A stretch of DNA of 5,709 nucleotides from Candidatus Nanopelagicaceae bacterium (GTDB lineage Bacteria; Actinomycetota; Actinomycetes; Nanopelagicales; Nanopelagicaceae): contig CANLAY010000069.1 of NCBI GenBank assembly GCA_947488635.1, forward strand, positions 1-5,709, read 5' to 3'. Of the stretch, positions 1 to 5,709 are shown one piece after another. Both the position numbers and the translations under genes were made by a program. The first letter of the stretch is position 1. Every line of letters starts with the position of its first letter. The notes under the pieces are model-generated. The model searched no databases. It saw only the letters and a list, made by a program, of their open reading frames with translations, and was not told the DNA's origin.

Positions 1-1
1 G

Positions 2-271
2 TGGGCGGCTCAAGCCCCAGGCAGATATCACAGCAGAACTGTTCACGCTACTGAGGTTAGAGGACTGCAGATTCCCGATACCAACAGTATGCGCGCTGGC
101 GAATCTCCGCGCAGCCACTCTGGCGTAGCTGTTGCTCTTGCTCGAATTCGTCACGATGCTTTTGCTAAGACCCAAACTGTCGGTGCTACATACCGTTCTG
201 ATTTCAATGTAACCGGACTGGTTACTCTCGTAGTTCTTTTCACCGCTGCGATTCTGCTGACCGTTTTTTGA
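2..271 (+). CDS. C-terminal part of an unrecognised protein with a C-terminal membrane segment (5' end outside window)
   Basis: The frame is open from base 2 to the TGA at 269-271, giving 89 residues with no stop before the window edge. The only ATG in this frame is at 89, and no Shine-Dalgarno sequence precedes it, so I read this as the end of a longer gene and not as a 60-residue protein. From about base 130 the codons look like ordinary coding sequence for this genome, with many T-ending codons such as GCT, GTT, CTT and CGT. The visible protein has a polar, arginine- and serine-rich stretch followed by a final hydrophobic run of about 18-20 residues (GLVTLVVLFTAAILLTVF) that ends at the stop, as in a tail-anchored protein or the last helix of a membrane protein. 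I do not recognise the family and assign no function. A second frame is also open at the left edge but stops at about 137, so the coding frame of the first 88 bases is less certain. The gene converges with the OppC-like permease, 25 bases away. Confidence 0.5.
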   Translation, partial: WAAQAPGRYHSRTVHATEVRGLQIPDTNSMRAGESPRSHSGVAVALARIRHDAFAKTQTVGATYRSDFNVTGLVTLVVLFTAAILLTVF

Positions 272-296
272 AAGTAGATCGCGAGTAATAAGTAAG

Positions 297-1379
297 TTAG
301 ACATTGGCCGCCGCATTTCGTGCCTGAACTTTGGCATTTTCTTTATCTTTTTTAGTCAGACGTCGACGTTGGCGTGGATCAAAGGCATCGCGAAGACCAT
401 CGCCAATAAAGTTAATGCAAAGAGCGATAGTAATAATCAGAAGTCCTGGCCACCAAAATAGCCATGGGCGAGTAGTAAATGAATCTTGGAACTGGCTAAT
501 TAGTGAGCCCAGAGACACATCTGGTGCGACAACGCCGAAGCCCAAGAAAGAGAGCGCAGTTTCCAGCAAGATGGCACCTGACATCAAAAGAGTGATCGAA
601 ACAATAATTACACCAACGGCATTTGGCAGAATGTGTTTAAAGATAATTCGTCGGTTGCTCGCACCAGCAACTCGAGCGGCATCAACAAATTCAAGCTCTC
701 GTAGTTTTAAGAATTCACCACGTACTAGGCGTGATAGTCCGGTCCATGCGAAAAGCCCCAGATAGAAGGCGAGGAAGCCCACACCTAGGTTTCCGAAGTG
801 ATAACCAACAACGGATCCGATGATGATTGAAGGAATTGTGATGATGAAGTCGGTAAAGCGCATCAAGACTGAGTCAATCCAGCCGCGGAAGTAACCTGAA
901 ATCGCACCAACTGTAATTCCAATAGTGCCAGCAAGTGTGCCAATAACAAATGCCACATAAAGTGAGCGTTGCGCACCACGCATTACCATTGCAAAATAAT
1001 CATGACCAATATCGTCTTGGCCAAATGGATGCATACCAAGGCCCATTCCGGTTCCATCAATAAAGGATGGAACGGCATCTATGGTTGGACAACCCACAAT
1101 TCCAGGCGGGCAACCCTCAGTGCGTAGATCTAGAAGTTCTTCAAACCCATGCTTCCACCAGCCGGGAATAGTCCAGGGACCAATCTTTGTTTCAAGTGCG
1201 GTAAACACCATCGTGATAAGAGAGGCAAGCACAAAGACAGAAGTCATTGCCGCTTTATGTCGCACGAAACGACGAAATACAATTTGACCTTGACTTAGTC
1301 CTTCGGTCTCTTTATTAAAGATTGCTTGCTCACCTGAGAGTTCTGAATCAACAGGGGCCTTATCCTTGCGAAAAGCCAT
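297..1379 (-). CDS. Peptide-type ABC transporter permease, OppC/DppC-like
   Basis: This is an inner subunit of an Opp/Dpp-type ABC importer; it pairs with the OppB-like permease to form the membrane channel. Numbering from the ATG at 1379 (360 residues), there is a cytoplasmic N-terminus of about 42 residues, a first helix at about 43-64, an external loop, and the family signature HPFGQDDIGHDYF at 117-129 (usual form FGTDxxGRD). Helices follow at about 139-161, 174-192, 198-218, 253-276 and 307-328. The cytoplasmic EAA loop that contacts the ATPase lies at 230-253, with AARVAG and ILPN conserved. The protein ends in the usual DPRQRRR followed by a charged tail. A GTG three bases upstream (1382) is also in frame, but AGGAGGT at 1391-1385 is only 2 bases from it and 5 bases from the ATG, so the ATG is preferred. 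That ATG shares its A with the TGA stop of the upstream permease gene. The first external loop contains a two-cysteine patch (CPPGIVGCP, C90 and C97) that could form a disulfide. Substrate cannot be read from the sequence. Confidence 0.95.
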   Translation of the reverse strand: MAFRKDKAPVDSELSGEQAIFNKETEGLSQGQIVFRRFVRHKAAMTSVFVLASLITMVFTALETKIGPWTIPGWWKHGFEELLDLRTEGCPPGIVGCPTIDAVPSFIDGTGMGLGMHPFGQDDIGHDYFAMVMRGAQRSLYVAFVIGTLAGTIGITVGAISGYFRGWIDSVLMRFTDFIITIPSIIIGSVVGYHFGNLGVGFLAFYLGLFAWTGLSRLVRGEFLKLRELEFVDAARVAGASNRRIIFKHILPNAVGVIIVSITLLMSGAILLETALSFLGFGVVAPDVSLGSLISQFQDSFTTRPWLFWWPGLLIITIALCINFIGDGLRDAFDPRQRRRLTKKDKENAKVQARNAAANV

Positions 1380-2938
1380 CACTTACCTCCTGAGCCGGCG
1401 CGAATTCGCGGATCTAAAGCTGTGTAGAGCAGGTCAGCAACAAGGTTTGCAGCAACTGCCAAGAAACCAGTCAAGAGGAATACACCCATTAGTAAATTAA
1501 GGTCATATGTGTTTATCGCTTGATTAAAGAGTGTACCCATACCGATCCAGCCAAAGATGCGCTCAGTAATGATCGCACCACCGATAATTGAAACAAAGTC
1601 GACGACCATAATTGTCGTCAGCGGAATCATGGTGTTGCGGAAAGCATGGCGCATGATCACGGTGCGTTCGGTTAGTCCCTTGGCTCGCGCAGTACGCATG
1701 TAATCTTGATTAAGAACTTCAAGAAGTGTTCCGCGAGAGAAACGCACATAACCAGCGAATGAGATTAGTAGAAGCGCCAAGGTAGGCAAGAACATATGCA
1801 CTAGAGCATCAAGCAGACTCATCCAGAAATTGCCTGGCTCTAGTAGAGCATTTACTTGACCGACCGTTGGAATGGGGCGGAAATAGACCGCATCCGTTTC
1901 CATATAAGGCTGCCAGGTCTGCATCAATTCATTGATCACAAGCAGCAGCCCCATAAGGAAGGCTGAAATCATGGAGGTTCGGATAATTGGACCGCGATCA
2001 ATTTTTGTAAATTTAAGTGGCACAACGCCAGCTACGACAAAGAGAGTAATAACCATCAATGGATAAATGATGGCCTTAGCATCTTGGGCAAATAGCCATT
2101 GAACTGGGTAGTAAAGAGCAACTGCGATCGCTGCCATAGCTAGAGAAGATTTAAGCGCTGCCTTATTTGTGATTCCGGTCGAGAGCTGAGTAACTCCGTA
2201 AGCAACACCCACGGATAAGAGCGCAATGCCGATTGGACCAATCGATGGATTGGCAAACCACTTGGTAGCGCTTAGGAACGATAGGAAGGCAAAATTAAGT
2301 GCAAATACGCCACCAAAGATTTGGAAAACTCTGGCACGGGTTCCACTAATCACGGCTGCCCAAAAGATGCCACTGGCGACGCTGAGCCCGATCAGCCACG
2401 GTAACGGAATTGTGGGGTCACCAAGGAAGTTATTAAATTGAATCGCTAGATACTCTTTTAGGAGCACAGCAACCCAGAAAATTGGAAGTGAGAAAAGTAA
2501 AAATGAAACAAAAGTCATAGCGTAGTCAAAACGTGAATACTGACGAAGCGCTGTGACGATACCGATTGTGATTCCAAGGACAATTGCAATGATGGTGGCT
2601 GCGGTAACAAGTCGAACGGTTGCAGGTAGGGCAAGGAGAATTTCGTTAATCACCGGTTGCTGTGTGCGAGTTAGACCAAAGTCTGGACTGCCAATGAAAA
2701 CTCCCAGAATTCCGCGCAACCACAAGAAATAGCGAAGCGGGGGAGGTACATCTAAATTGAGATCGCGGGTCAGCGCAATAATTTGCTGCTGCGCGTTTGG
2801 TTCGCGGCTTAAGCGGAGAGATTCAAGAATATCTCCGGAGATCGCAGCAAGGTTATAGAGAATAAAACTTGAGCCAAAGAGAATAACGAAGAGAACACCA
2901 AGGCGCCTTGAAATATAAGCGAACACTCTTTCAGTCAC
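1379..2938 (-). CDS. Peptide-type ABC transporter permease, OppB/DppB-like, with a large multi-helix insertion
   Basis: This is the second channel subunit of the Opp/Dpp-type importer. At 519 residues it is about 190 longer than the usual 305-340 of the family. The N-terminal third is canonical: helix 1 at about 11-30, an external region including LNLDVPPPLRYFLWL (60-74), a helix at about 104-130, and a helix at about 141-166 containing SLPIFW. The last third is canonical too: the HMFLPTLALLL helix at about 381-400, the EAA loop at about 402-440 with QDYMRTARAKGL at 411-422, the ITERIFGWIGMGTL segment (457-470), a final helix at about 487-506, and the ending ALDPRIRAG. Between these, at about 171-350, is an insertion with roughly six hydrophobic segments (about 180-199, 207-225, 235-253, 266-284, 290-308, 321-339). 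The start is a GTG; an in-frame TAG lies three codons upstream, so no earlier start exists. GAAGGG just before the GTG is only 1 base away, so initiation may be weak. The gene follows the binding-protein gene after 149 bases that contain a strong hairpin. Confidence 0.95.
   Translation of the reverse strand: MTERVFAYISRRLGVLFVILFGSSFILYNLAAISGDILESLRLSREPNAQQQIIALTRDLNLDVPPPLRYFLWLRGILGVFIGSPDFGLTRTQQPVINEILLALPATVRLVTAATIIAIVLGITIGIVTALRQYSRFDYAMTFVSFLLFSLPIFWVAVLLKEYLAIQFNNFLGDPTIPLPWLIGLSVASGIFWAAVISGTRARVFQIFGGVFALNFAFLSFLSATKWFANPSIGPIGIALLSVGVAYGVTQLSTGITNKAALKSSLAMAAIAVALYYPVQWLFAQDAKAIIYPLMVITLFVVAGVVPLKFTKIDRGPIIRTSMISAFLMGLLLVINELMQTWQPYMETDAVYFRPIPTVGQVNALLEPGNFWMSLLDALVHMFLPTLALLLISFAGYVRFSRGTLLEVLNQDYMRTARAKGLTERTVIMRHAFRNTMIPLTTIMVVDFVSIIGGAIITERIFGWIGMGTLFNQAINTYDLNLLMGVFLLTGFLAVAANLVADLLYTALDPRIRAGSGGK
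1385..1391 (-). promoter_or_regulatory. Ribosome binding site of the OppC-like permease, inside the end of the OppB-like gene
   Basis: AGGAGGT on the minus strand lies 5 bases before the ATG at 1379. It is formed by the last sense codons of the upstream permease gene (Ser-Gly-Gly-Lys, then TGA). The stop and start overlap as TGATG, an arrangement expected to couple translation of the two permeases and so keep their amounts equal. Confidence 0.85.
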
Positions 2939-3010
2939 GCCCTTCTAAAATACGGCAAGAAACTCAAGCCCCAGCTCTTGTTAATCTCGGAACTCTATCT
3001 GAAAATTAAT

Positions 3011-3050
3011 GAAAGAGTGGTATCTAGATTGCTCCAGATACCACTCTTTC
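3011..3050 (-). terminator. Perfect 15-bp hairpin between binding-protein and permease genes, probable attenuating terminator
   Basis: GAAAGAGTGGTATCT at 3011-3025 is repeated exactly as its reverse complement, AGATACCACTCTTTC, at 3036-3050, with a 10-base loop. On the minus strand it begins 37 bases after the binding-protein stop and is followed by a T-rich stretch (ATTAATTTTC) rather than a clean T run. The upstream flank is A-rich. Hairpins in this place are common in ABC importer operons, where partial termination or protection of the upstream mRNA gives much more binding protein than permease. The inverted repeat is certain; its role as a leaky terminator or mRNA-stabilising stem is inferred. 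Confidence 0.75.
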
Positions 3051-3087
3051 TTTACTAATTTACAAGCACAAACTCACAACATGAGAG

Positions 3088-4941
3088 TTAGTTCTTGAAG
3101 TACCAATCCCACAGGTTCCAAATAAGGTTTGGAGAGAGTGGTGATGGCGCGACGCCCATCAACTTGGCAGTAACGCCGTTAGCTGATGGATGCTGGAATA
3201 CCGGAAGCGTAACCGCATCCTTGATTAGCTCCTGGTCAACTTGGAGATACTTAGCTGTAATTTGAGCAGCTGTTAGTGGGCTTGCGCCTAGCTCCTTGTA
3301 GAGCTTATCGATGGTTGCATTTGAGTAACCCTGATAGTTTGCTTGGGTCTCATAAGTTCCAACGTTTCCGGACTGCAGAATTGCGCTCTTTACCCAGGCA
3401 AAGAATGCTACGTCGTACTTTGGATCTTCAAGGTATGAAGACCAACCAGATGTTGGAGTTACATCGACATCAAAGCCTGCCTTTGCCCATTCTGCTTTGG
3501 CAAGTTGTGACTGTGATACACGACGAGTGTTGCTTGGCTGACCGAAGAGAAGCTTGATCTTTACTGATCCGCTTCCAGCAGCAGCATCTGGGTAGTGCTT
3601 CTTAACCAATGCAAGAGCAGCTGCGGTACGTGATGCTTGTGTACCTTCTGTGTACTTAGAGACGCCAGACTTGGCTATAAGCTCCTTATAGTTTGGCTCT
3701 GCATTAAAGGACATCAATGAGTTCATCAACTGTGAAGTTGGGTTGATTGGCTTAATGATCTTCTCAATGATCTCTGCACGTGGGTATGAAAGTAGGAAGG
3801 CAGTACGCAGATCCTTTGCCTTCTGTGACATTCCCGCAAATGGACCGTTGTATGGAGCTTGAGTTCCGTAAGCAGGTCCGACACGAATGTCTAGGTGCTC
3901 ATAAACTGCTTGATCTCCACCAATGATCTTAACTGCTGGTGCCATTGCCTTAAGTTGTGCGACAGCATCTGCAGTTGGCTGACCGGCGTAGACATCGATC
4001 TCACCGTTCTTAAGTGCCTGTGAAGCTGCTGTTCCGTCGCCGATAACCTTAAAGACTACGGTGTTTAGCGCTTTGACCTTAGGTCCTGAGTTGTACTTAG
4101 GGTTACGAACCATTGTTACTGCGCCATTAGGCACAGCTGACTTGATCATAAATGGTCCATTACCAACAAGAAGAAGAGGATTCGTTGATGAATCGATCTT
4201 ATTGATGTTGTAAGCCTTTGACCAGAGTGCACCAATCTTCTTCAGTGCGGCTGTGTCATATGACTGGAAAACCTTGTAGAAACGCTCTTTAGCTGCCATG
4301 TTCTCAGCAGCAGTTCCGAGCTTTGTCTTTCCTTCTAGGGCCATAAGAACCATAGCGTGAACTGCGTTTGGACCAGGTGAAAGTAGACGCCAATCTGGCA
4401 CCTTTGCACTGTATTCAATAGTTACTGACATCTTGTCTGCTGACAAGATTGGTAGACCGACTACGAATTGCTCGTAGAGTCCGCCGTAACCACCTGAATC
4501 AAATGATGGTGTCACATCTGCATCGGCAGGATCACCGAGACCGGCAATTGCTGAGTACGCATCAGATGCAGTGACGTGTGAGAGAAGTAGATCGATACCG
4601 TTGATAGGTGTTCCATCTGACCAAACACGGCCCTTGTTTACTGTGTACTGAACCTTGTAAGGCTTCTGGCTTACAACCTTGTAGGTACCAAAGGCTGTGT
4701 TATCAACCAGTGATGCCTTGTTGTTGTAATAGGTGAAGCCCATACCTGAAAGGTAAGCAACATCTACGTTAAATGTTAGGTTCTGACTTGAAACGCCTGG
4801 ATTGATACCAGTCAAAGCGTTACTTTGTACGATTGAAACTGTGGTCTTAGGGGCTGCATTAGCTGGGCTAAGCAATCCGACAGCAAGACCTGCCGTTGCG
4901 GCGACAGCAATTGCTGCGGTCGCGAGACGGTTTAACTTCAT
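3088..4941 (-). CDS. Extracellular solute-binding protein, family 5 (peptide/Opp-Dpp type), secreted
   Basis: This is the substrate-capturing component of the importer, 617 residues long. The N-terminus is a Sec signal peptide: basic start (MKLNRLA), hydrophobic core at about 8-24, and an AxA cleavage site (ANA at 27-29), so the mature chain should begin near residue 30. No lipobox is present and the whole protein has no cysteine, so it cannot be lipid-anchored in the usual way. Family 5 landmarks are present in order: the signature-like region RVWSDGTPINGIDLLLS at 105-121; GNGPFMIKS at 260-268, followed by MVRNPKY at 277-283; ALKNGEIDVYAG at 309-320; DLRTAFLLSYPRAEII at 377-392 (the usual 'vRqAl..aiDR' segment); and VDQELIKDAVTLPVF at 568-582. 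Peptides are the likeliest ligand class, but members of the family also bind sugars, nickel and other solutes, and the residues do not settle it. Lysine is encoded mostly by AAG here, while the permease genes mix AAA and AAG, which fits high expression. AGGAGG lies 4 bases before the ATG. Confidence 0.95.
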   Translation of the reverse strand: MKLNRLATAAIAVAATAGLAVGLLSPANAAPKTTVSIVQSNALTGINPGVSSQNLTFNVDVAYLSGMGFTYYNNKASLVDNTAFGTYKVVSQKPYKVQYTVNKGRVWSDGTPINGIDLLLSHVTASDAYSAIAGLGDPADADVTPSFDSGGYGGLYEQFVVGLPILSADKMSVTIEYSAKVPDWRLLSPGPNAVHAMVLMALEGKTKLGTAAENMAAKERFYKVFQSYDTAALKKIGALWSKAYNINKIDSSTNPLLLVGNGPFMIKSAVPNGAVTMVRNPKYNSGPKVKALNTVVFKVIGDGTAASQALKNGEIDVYAGQPTADAVAQLKAMAPAVKIIGGDQAVYEHLDIRVGPAYGTQAPYNGPFAGMSQKAKDLRTAFLLSYPRAEIIEKIIKPINPTSQLMNSLMSFNAEPNYKELIAKSGVSKYTEGTQASRTAAALALVKKHYPDAAAGSGSVKIKLLFGQPSNTRRVSQSQLAKAEWAKAGFDVDVTPTSGWSSYLEDPKYDVAFFAWVKSAILQSGNVGTYETQANYQGYSNATIDKLYKELGASPLTAAQITAKYLQVDQELIKDAVTLPVFQHPSANGVTAKLMGVAPSPLSPNLIWNLWDWYFKN

Positions 4942-4945
4942 TTTT

Positions 4946-4951
4946 CCTCCT
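4946..4951 (-). promoter_or_regulatory. Strong ribosome binding site of the solute-binding protein gene
   Basis: AGGAGG on the minus strand is followed by AAAA and the ATG at 4941. It is a complete Shine-Dalgarno core and fixes the start, which also begins a well-formed signal peptide. It is far stronger than the site before the downstream OppB-like gene, in keeping with higher output of the binding protein. Confidence 0.85.
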
Positions 4952-5028
4952 AGAGGGTTAAGTAGGATGGATGTGAAGAGTCGACATACGTCACAGCCAT
5001 CTTTGGGTGTGGAAAGTCTGCCGTATGA

Positions 5029-5044
5029 ATTGAATTAATACAAT
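5029..5044. promoter_or_regulatory. 16-bp near-palindrome upstream of the importer, candidate operator
   Basis: ATTGAATTAATACAAT (plus strand) is a palindrome with seven of eight pairs matching; only the fourth pair from the ends, 5033/5040, fails. It lies in the 172-base gap between the MFS gene and the binding-protein gene, 88-103 bases upstream of the ATG. It includes a weak -10-like TATTAA on the minus strand, but no convincing -35 lies at the right distance. A dimeric repressor or activator controlling the importer would suit this position. A palindrome this short and A+T-rich can arise by chance, so this stays tentative. Confidence 0.3.
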
Positions 5045-5113
5045 GTTTACCTTGGAAAATCTGAGCGAGGGTTCGCTGGGAAATCTCATCTTTGAGCGCC
5101 TCGCAGGGGTGAT

Positions 5114-5709
5114 TTATAAGCCAGAAACTGAGGCCCGAGCCGCTTGAATCCTCACTTCGGTAAGCACTCGAATTGCATATAGAAAGAGGACAAACCCCAA
5201 GGCCGAAGCGGTGAAATAGACCGTTCTAAAGGCCATCTCACGGCCTAGGCCTGATTGCAAAACGCTGACCAGGGTGCCGCCAAGAAGCGTGCCTATTGGG
5301 ATGGTGCCCCAGGCAAAGAATCGATAAACGCTGTTTACGCGGCCTAAGAGGTGCGATGGGATCAAACTCTGGCGCAGTGAAACGGTTACGACATTCCATA
5401 GGACGGCGGTAAAGGTCTCTATGGCCACAAATATCCAAACCAGATACCAGAGCGAGGAAAGGCCAACAAAAAGGGCCATCAATGGCATGGTGAATAGCGC
5501 CAGAGCCAGTGATTGACCTCTGCCGATTTTCTCAGAAACCTTAGGGCCAAGTAGCCCACCAAGAATTCCTCCAACTGCGGCTGCGGTACCAAGTACCGCG
5601 AAGAGAAAGACGGTTGTTTGTAAAACCTCCTGGGCAAAGAGAATAAAAATCGCCCCGGATAGCGCCGCAATTCCATTAACCAATCCCAGAATAATTGCCA
5701 TCGGCCGCA
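5114..5709 (-). CDS. MFS transporter, C-terminal half (5' end outside window)
   Basis: The frame is open from the right window edge to the TAA at 5116-5114. An ATG at 5701 is in frame, but two more sense codons precede it at the edge and the protein from it would be only 195 residues, about half of a 400-residue MFS carrier, so this is the end of a longer gene. Counting from that ATG, hydrophobic helices lie at about 1-22, 30-52, 64-80, 83-104, 125-147 and 160-178, matching helices 7-12. The short basic loop GPKVSEKIGRGQ (52-63) is where MFS carriers have a cytoplasmic loop between helices. The segment SLRQSLIPSHLLGRVNSVYR (108-127) followed by GTIPIGTLLGG (132-142) is typical of the EntS-like MFS_3 efflux group. 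Substrate is unknown; proton-driven export of a small molecule or drug is the usual role. It lies 172 bases upstream of the importer on the same strand, a gap large enough for a separate promoter, so a shared operon is doubtful. Confidence 0.88.
   Translation of the reverse strand, partial: RPMAIILGLVNGIAALSGAIFILFAQEVLQTTVFLFAVLGTAAAVGGILGGLLGPKVSEKIGRGQSLALALFTMPLMALFVGLSSLWYLVWIFVAIETFTAVLWNVVTVSLRQSLIPSHLLGRVNSVYRFFAWGTIPIGTLLGGTLVSVLQSGLGREMAFRTVYFTASALGFVLFLYAIRVLTEVRIQAARASVSGL

Noticed and set aside
9..20. CTCAAGCCCCAG occurs at 9-20 and again at 2963-2974
   Set aside because: A single 12-base match in a window of this size is expected about once by chance, and the flanks do not match.
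263..268. Run of six T at the end of the left-hand gene as a terminator
   Set aside because: The run lies inside the coding sequence before the stop and no stem of useful length precedes it.
89..271. A complete 60-residue small membrane protein starting at the ATG at 89
   Set aside because: No Shine-Dalgarno sequence precedes this ATG and the frame stays open to the window edge, so a longer gene is more likely.
331..765. Plus-strand open frame of 144 codons opposite the OppC-like gene
   Set aside because: It lies antisense to a gene with clear family motifs and its product is arginine- and serine-rich without recognisable features.
2226..2441. Plus-strand open frame opposite the inserted region of the OppB-like gene
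   Set aside because: The minus-strand frame encodes regularly spaced hydrophobic helices that continue the permease; the opposite frame has no ribosome binding site or domain.
2939..3010. Separate promoter for the permeases just after the hairpin (TTGAGT and TATTTT on the minus strand)
   Set aside because: The two boxes are only 9 bases apart, too close for a sigma-70-type promoter, and no better pair was seen.
3276..3557. Plus-strand open frame of 93 codons opposite the binding-protein gene
   Set aside because: It overlaps conserved family 5 sequence on the other strand and has no independent support.
4985..5027. Inverted CATACG / CGTATG pair upstream of the binding-protein gene
   Set aside because: The arms are only 6 bases and are 31 bases apart, which is at chance level.
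5064..5077. Small hairpin (AGCGA, ACCC loop, TCGCT) after the MFS gene, followed on the minus strand by ATTTT
   Set aside because: A 5-bp stem with a short T run is too weak to call a terminator, although its position 37 bases past the stop is suitable.

Overview
The window looks like part of a compact bacterial chromosome, most likely from an actinobacterium of moderate G+C. This rests on the actinobacterial style of the transport proteins, strong AGGAGG ribosome binding sites, a GTG start and tight gene packing. A freshwater acI-type (Nanopelagicales) actinobacterium would fit, but that is an inference from style. No rRNA, tRNA, mobile element or CRISPR array is visible.

Layout, left to right. 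At 2-271 (+) lies the 3' end of an unrecognised gene that runs off the left edge and ends in a hydrophobic C-terminal segment. It converges with three minus-strand genes forming most of a peptide-type (Opp/Dpp, family 5) ABC importer. Read in the direction of transcription, these are a secreted substrate-binding protein (4941-3088), an OppB/DppB-like permease (2938-1379) and an OppC/DppC-like permease (1379-297). Upstream of these, on the same strand, is the C-terminal half of an MFS exporter (5709-5114) that runs off the right edge. The longest stretch without a gene is about 170 bases.

How the genes work together. The binding protein captures a peptide-like solute outside the membrane and delivers it to the heterodimeric channel formed by the two permeases. 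The permease genes overlap by one base (TGATG), and the second gene's Shine-Dalgarno sequence lies inside the last codons of the first, so they are probably translationally coupled. A perfect 15-bp hairpin between the binding-protein gene and the permeases probably sets different expression levels for the two parts. No ATPase gene (OppD/OppF) is present: the cluster ends at the second permease, so the motor subunits must be encoded elsewhere.

Points to notice. The OppB-like permease is 519 residues long and carries an insertion of about 175 residues, probably six extra membrane helices, between its normal third and fourth helices. The binding protein has a plain Sec signal peptide, no lipobox and no cysteine at all, which is unusual if the host has a single membrane. 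A near-palindrome of 16 bp lies upstream of the binding-protein gene and is a candidate operator.
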